Source: Muraenolepis orangiensis (Eukaryota; Chordata; Actinopteri; Gadiformes; Muraenolepididae). From it: a DNA stretch of 64,000 nt. Of this stretch, positions 59,501 to 64,000 are shown piece after piece. The notes beneath the pieces were generated by a model. It was not told the DNA's origin. It searched no databases and saw nothing but the letters and a program-made list of their open reading frames with translations. Position 1 is the first letter of the stretch, and each line of letters starts with the position of its first letter. Where the stretch lies: the NCBI GenBank assembly GCA_027704905.1, contig CM051002.1:10441460-10505459 (forward strand), in the 5' to 3' direction. Made by a program: the position numbers and the translations under genes.

Positions 59501-59541
59501 GGGGGGGCCCAGAGGGGGCCCCCCCATAAGTCAAGTCTGTC
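59485..59541. repeat. Perfect inverted repeat: 26-bp arms, 5-nt loop
   Basis: Arms 59485-59510 and 59516-59541 (GACAGACTTGACTTATGGGG and GGGCCC side) are exact reverse complements around AGAGG. Confidence 0.96.
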
Positions 59542-61360
59542 ATGGTATGTACCTAAGTATGTATCAGTACAATAACTACTACTAAAGGACACTCACTGGG
59601 TAAAGTAGGGTGACCAGGCGTCCCTCTTTTTGCCGGGATCGCCCAAAATGTCCGGCTTTTTTTTTCCTACAGTCTCATTACTTGACGTTACTTTGACATT
59701 TATTCTTATGTCCTGCCTTCTTACATGCCACCATTGTCCGGTCTTGTAGGCTAGAACGTAAGCCCTTCAATTACAGGTTGATCAAACGGCATCTTAACTC
59801 GCCCTATTTGAAGGACTCTGTGCAACGCTGCATTTGATTTTGGCCTAGCTCTGACGGTACTACTCTGGAGTGTTTTTAATGGTTTGAGGACATTCAGGGC
59901 CTCCAGACCTCTTTATGGGGGTACCGGGGGTCCTTTTCGTGTTATTTAAATTTGAAATTAGCGCAGTTTAACTTTTCTCAGACACCTTATTTACTTTCAA
60001 AGACCTCGGACCACATTCAGGGGTAGTCTGGGCCACATTCTTTAAGCAGTGTGTAGGCGAATGTCCCCTACTCAACTGCCTCCTTCTGCGTAAGCACTTA
60101 CTCATTCACACGCCTTTGAGAAGTGTGACAACAAAATTACTTCTCGTGGTTGGAATTCACCAACAGCGCCGTGTAATTTCCACTTCGGCTGACAAGTCGG
60201 TACAATGGAAACTGGATGATTCACATCTCAACCGGGCGATTTGAAGAAGGATAGAGTGGGGGTAGTGGGTTGATCATGGCAGCAATGACAACGTACAATC
60301 AAATGCATGCTCTTAGGATAGCCAAGGACTCGAGCAACAAGTCTGGTAGGGACAAGATGACCTTTTATTTTTACTGGAATTGGACAGTCCAGACGGACTG
60401 TCCTGGTAGAGGTGCCGTGTTGGACTTGGAGCTCTATTGCAGCCCAGAAGAGTCTTCAACTCTGCGATGGACGCCGTTTTGCAGTCATGTGGAACAACGC
60501 TACGCCTGCTGAAGGCCCAGGGCGACCGACATAGTGATGGTATGTACCTAGTTTAGGAAAACTTGAATTGTATTTAAAGACCCATCGTATAAGCGTGGTT
60601 GTTCTTCCCTTTATGTTTACAGCTGAGGCTGCATGCACTTCTGTATGGAATGTAGGCTGCATGTATATTAGTTTAAACAAATATTATAAGCTGAAGCCAA
60701 GATTTATTGCAGGACTGGTATGTTAGACTTGATAGGTTTTAAGTCGGACTCTGTTGTGGGTTTTTTTTAGGAACACTGTCACATGTGCTAATTGTATATG
60801 TATATAATGGCAGCAATATAGTATTTTTGGCTAATGTTCTTTTGTTTGTGTTGTAGAAACGACTGTACCAGATGCATCCTACGCTGCATAATCCTCGAAG
60901 AAACTGTTCTTCCGTGGCCAAACCAAAAGTTCAACTTTGACACAACCCTGGAGGCCTTCTCCACCAAAGCCATGTGAAACGGCATGGACGACTAGGTGCT
61001 TCTACCAGATTCGACAAGCACCGCAGCAAAGCAGAAACATTTTGAGATTGTTACGCAGTCAATCGCGTCTCTCGCCTCCACCATGGCTTCTGCTTTATGC
61101 CCTCCTGGGCATGCCCCCTCTTGCGATGAAACCTTGTTGTCCGGCCGATAAGGTTTTACCCCTGGTATCCGCCGGTGCCGCCGTAAAACACCCTCACCGC
61201 AGCAGTTAAACCCACCAGTTGGTCCACTTTGTTTTTAGTAGAGGAATTTGACCCTATTGCCCATTGTAGTGTTGTTTTTCTTGAAGAGGCCCATATATGT
61301 GTATGTGTATGTATGGGGCACTTTTTGTGACATTAAATGTTTAAACCTTAAACATTTCAA
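59542..61360. other. No confident gene
   Basis: Intergenic or intronic. Splice-like borders occur (donor GTATGT after 60540, acceptor TTGTAG before 60857), but I see no recognisable protein. A piece near 59610-59650 (GGTGACCAGGCGTCCCTCTT) looks like a transposon end fragment. Confidence 0.4.
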
Positions 61361-61444
61361 TTCTTCTTTATTGGTCACATGTACACGCAGTAAAATTTTT
61401 TGCTCGCACTTAACCCATCCTAGTATGGGGAGCAGTGGGCAGCT

Positions 61445-61486
<42 letters not shown>

Positions 61487-61640
61487 CAGCGCCCGGGGAG
61501 CAGTGTAGGGGTCTGGTGCCTTGCTCAAAGGCACCTCCGCAGTGCCCAGGTGTTTCTGGGACTTGAACCGGCGACCTTCCGGTTCCCAAGCAAAAGTCCC
61601 AACCGGCTCACGATCTCCGGCATAAAAGGCGCTCTAACGT
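61360..61640 (+). repeat. Teleost interspersed repeat carrying a (GT)n tract
   Basis: The phrases CCTTGCTCAAAGGCACC, GCAGTGCCCAGG and GAACCGGCGACCTTCCGGTT are typical of an abundant fish repeat. The embedded GT tract is 61447-61482. Confidence 0.65.
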
Positions 61641-63140
61641 GTGAAGCTAAAACCCACGGCTGTATCGCTAGAATGCTTTAATGCTTCAGGGTGTGCCTAT
61701 TTTTATGAAAAGCTTATGCTTTAAAAGGGCTGATGGACCCAAATGTGGAAAAACTGCAACCATTAAAGTGTGCGGCGGCCTGTCAGTTTGGGCTCATTGC
61801 TTCTTCCTCACCATGGCAAAGATTTAGCCGGGTTAGCGGCCTTGTCTATCCAAAGGTTCTGTAGGCTATAACCTAATAACAAAAGGACCAGCACTGTTGT
61901 TGGTGAGTTGGAGATGTCGCTCATGAGGTGTAAAGGAATTGAGAAATTCCTAGTCAATATGCCAGTTCTGAGTTGAACACATGTAGCGACATACCCCTCC
62001 TAACGTTCTGTGGCTTTTCTGTAAGTCATGAGGCACTGGAATGTCTGGTTTCCTCAATTCTGGTTCAATCGCTTCCCAGTCCTCAAACGATATGCTTACG
62101 ACTCGCACAAGTTGTGCAAGACGCGGCTGACAACGGTGGAGACCTCGCAATGCGGACATCCATCTTCAATGGGCCTTCCAAAAGCATGTTCCAGACATGT
62201 GGTCACACTGCCAGCCCATCCATCGTAGTTGCAGAGTCTGTTTAAGGAAAGGAAAACAGACTAGCTCAATAACCTACTTTGATTCCATGAGGCAGGCAAA
62301 TGGGCTACTAGTCATAACAAAAATACATAACTGTTGTACACAGCTTGTACGATGATGGAATGACTCCCTTGATTGAAGTAATCCCTTGTGTGGTGGCAAC
62401 GATGGGGGATATATGACCCATCTATTGCTCCCCCACATTAGAGATACCCCAGTCTCATCACAGACCCCCGTCCTCCAGCCACACGGTCCAAACAAATAAG
62501 TGACAAGTGAAATGACCCTTCACCCAGATTTTCACTAGTCCGTCCTCAGACATACAACGTATGTATATAGTTAAATGTACCTATATACAATATGTATATA
62601 GGTACATTTAACCATCCAAAACTGAACTGTTTTGAACTACACATAAACCTAACACCTAACATGTGTCCCTTGGGGAAAGTTTTCTCTTTTAATGAGTTTT
62701 AATCCTAAAGGGCTTAGATATGTGATACTTTCCAAAAAACAACAACCAGATTTTTCTTTTAAGGAATCGTTCTGGATTTGTATCTTGGATATTCGCTAGA
62801 ACTCAGAACAGGGAAATGTGTTCATAATACTTCAAAACTGTTAAGGTGGAAATAGCATGTTATGTCCTTACTTACTGTGAAAATATATTGCCCATACATC
62901 AAATTTGACACATCTCTGACAGATACAAACATATCTCTGAATGATTAAATATGTTGATGTTACACTGTTAGTGCTAGTAACCTAAATGTTATTCAGTCAG
63001 CTGGCAGGTTTATGCTATTTATAAGTTGCCAGTGGGACTTAATACTTAATTATAGTGCCCCCCCACTTCTACCGAGAAACATTGTGCAACACCTAAAGCA
63101 CTTGCGGCAAATTCCATGTATCAGCTTATAGCTTTTTCTG
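61641..63140. other. No confident gene
   Basis: Non-coding by inspection, with a hairpin at 62570-62612. Confidence 0.5.
62570..62612. repeat. Perfect inverted repeat: 19-bp arms, 5-nt loop
   Basis: GTTAAATGTACCTATATAC, loop AATAT, and its exact reverse complement. Confidence 0.96.
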
Positions 63141-63142
63141 AA

Positions 63143-63223
63143 ATGGGAGATGTAGTCTATATTTTTAATAGCGCCACACTGGTATGTGTGATGTATTGTG
63201 TTCTCGGGGACTACATCTCCCAT
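63143..63223. promoter_or_regulatory. Paired inverted ACTACATCTCCCAT elements
   Basis: ATGGGAGATGTAGTC at 63143-63157 is the exact reverse complement of GACTACATCTCCCAT at 63209-63223. ACTACA-TCCCA resembles the ZNF143/THAP11 (STAF) promoter motif. Position just upstream of a probable 5' UTR exon supports a promoter for the downstream gene. Confidence 0.5.
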
Positions 63224-63269
63224 GAGTGAGTGAGCGCAGCATTTACACTGCCCACATGCTACAAGTTCT

Positions 63270-63377
63270 GCATCTGACAGGGTGACTGGTCACTTTCTGT
63301 GAGTGCGAATTCAAAGGCAGATATAGACCAACATTTAAGATTAACTTTTTTGGGACGCCTTAAGAACCACTCTTCAG
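63270..63377 (+). other. Probable 5' UTR exon of calcoco1
   Basis: Ends in a strong donor, TTCAG/GTAAGTT, with no ATG-led coding frame of note. The left edge is a guess. It is assigned by position between the promoter-like motifs and the first coding exon. Confidence 0.4.
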
Positions 63378-63778
63378 GTAAGTTCTAAAAAGTTGTACAT
63401 TCAATAAAAATTGTGAACTACTAAATCAGTCTATAGTCATATAGGAGAGCTATTGTTGCATGCATTACAAAGTTAGATTACATTATACTGTATAGTGTTT
63501 TTTTTATCTTATTAAAATATTGTAACATTTAAATATTAAACCATAACCACATAGCCATTTTTAAACTATGAATACATTTTTAAAGTATGAACCTGTACTG
63601 CAATTCAAACTTTTTGGAAGCTGTTTTTGGCTTAGCATAAAGCAAGTTGAGTACCTGTTTTCAAGAATGACCATTGTTCCATTCAGCAGTATAGTGCAGG
63701 CGATCTGTATATTTGTGTTGGATACAATTGATACATATAGTGTTTACATAGACCTTGAAAGCCTAGACCTCCAGCACC

Positions 63779-64000
63779 ATGACCGTACAACATACCATTC
63801 CTAAATATAACACCTGTCGGTCTCGGCTGGCCTCAGACTGGAAACACATTGAAGCATATCCATCTGTCCACAACAGCATCACCATGGAGGAGCTGGGCAG
63901 CGTGGTCCTTCGTAATGTGGGTAAAATGTACTTCCCTGAGACCCGAGTGGAGTGCCACTACAGCCTCACCTCTGAGCATCCCTGGAGCAGCAAGGACTGG
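63779..64000 (+). CDS. calcoco1: SKICH-domain protein, probably calcoco1, N-terminus (cut by window end)
   Basis: CALCOCO1 is a coiled-coil coactivator and autophagy receptor of the NDP52/TAX1BP1 family. A possible acceptor (ACCTCCAG) lies at 63767-63774. An in-frame ATG at 63779 (MTVQHTIPKYNTCRSRLASD) and a second at 63884 (MEELGSVVLRNVGKMYFPET) both precede the SKICH start. The second matches the usual family N-terminus length better. N-V-G-K-x-Y-(F/I)-P-x-T-x-V-E-C-H-Y-x-L-T and the S-K-D-W end are family hallmarks. NDP52 and TAX1BP1 share this domain, but smug1 and calcoco1 both lie near the HOXC region in human, which favours calcoco1. The gene continues beyond the window. Confidence 0.75.
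   Translation, partial: MTVQHTIPKYNTCRSRLASDWKHIEAYPSVHNSITMEELGSVVLRNVGKMYFPETRVECHYSLTSEHPWSSKDW

Noticed and set aside
59610..59760. Fragment with GGTGACCAGGCGTCC as a hAT-type transposon end
   Set aside because: Only one end is visible and no matching inverted end or target duplication was found.
60270..60990. Possible two-exon gene with borders near 60540 and 60857
   Set aside because: The encoded peptides are not recognisable and stop soon; at most a non-coding RNA, not supportable from sequence alone.

Overview
The window is vertebrate genomic DNA, almost certainly from a ray-finned fish. It has spliced genes with GT-AG introns, very long pure (GT/CA)n tracts (up to about 170 bp), G-runs, teleost-type retroelement tails and a pogo-like DNA transposon. 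The density of long dinucleotide repeats would suit a codfish-like genome, but that is a weak guess. Four protein genes are recognisable: lima1 (EPLIN, minus strand), znf740 (plus), smug1 (plus) and the 5' end of a SKICH-domain gene, probably calcoco1 (plus). All four have human relatives on 12q13.

Positions 1-2700 show no gene. lima1 coding exons run right to left from 15090 to 3786. Nine exons join in phase to a 662-codon frame with the N-terminal EPLIN block, the K-F-E-K-G-E and K-Y-Q-A-A motifs, one LIM domain split over two exons, and an acidic C-terminus. Its 5' part (promoter side, exons 1 and 2, and most of exon 3) occurs twice head to tail: 11195-21419 and 21420-30182. The copies differ at a low level by substitutions, by microsatellite length, and by a 1438-bp pogo-type element present only in the first copy. 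The second copy cuts exon 3 and runs into a stop at the junction. This is either a recent segmental duplication or an unmerged haplotype in the assembly.

Positions 30183-32514 hold a GCTA-rich, CpG-containing region between the divergent lima1 and znf740 genes. From 32515 to 52767 lies the most remarkable structure: a znf740 gene in which one single-finger exon has been multiplied into 22 exons. Every one is exactly 84 nt, phase 1-1, with consensus splice sites and no stop. They lie between the conserved first-finger exon (34090-34210) and the conserved last exons (51640-51758, 52594-52767). Mammalian ZNF740 is about 190 residues with three or four fingers; here the fully joined frame codes for about 25 fingers and more than 850 residues. 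Nearly all fingers share one DNA-contact helix (QRYHLAR type). Introns are duplicated with their exons, in units of about 0.86 kb and in a three-exon block. Any subset of the exons could be spliced in frame.

A 3' UTR of about 2.7 kb leads to a poly(A) signal at 55497. smug1 (55908-56872, two coding exons, complete) follows 400 bp later. From 57000 to 63100 there are repeats, a LINE fragment, hairpins and no confident gene. At 63140-63377 a promoter-like region with paired ACTACATCTCCC motifs and a likely 5' UTR exon precedes the first coding exon of calcoco1, which runs off the right end.
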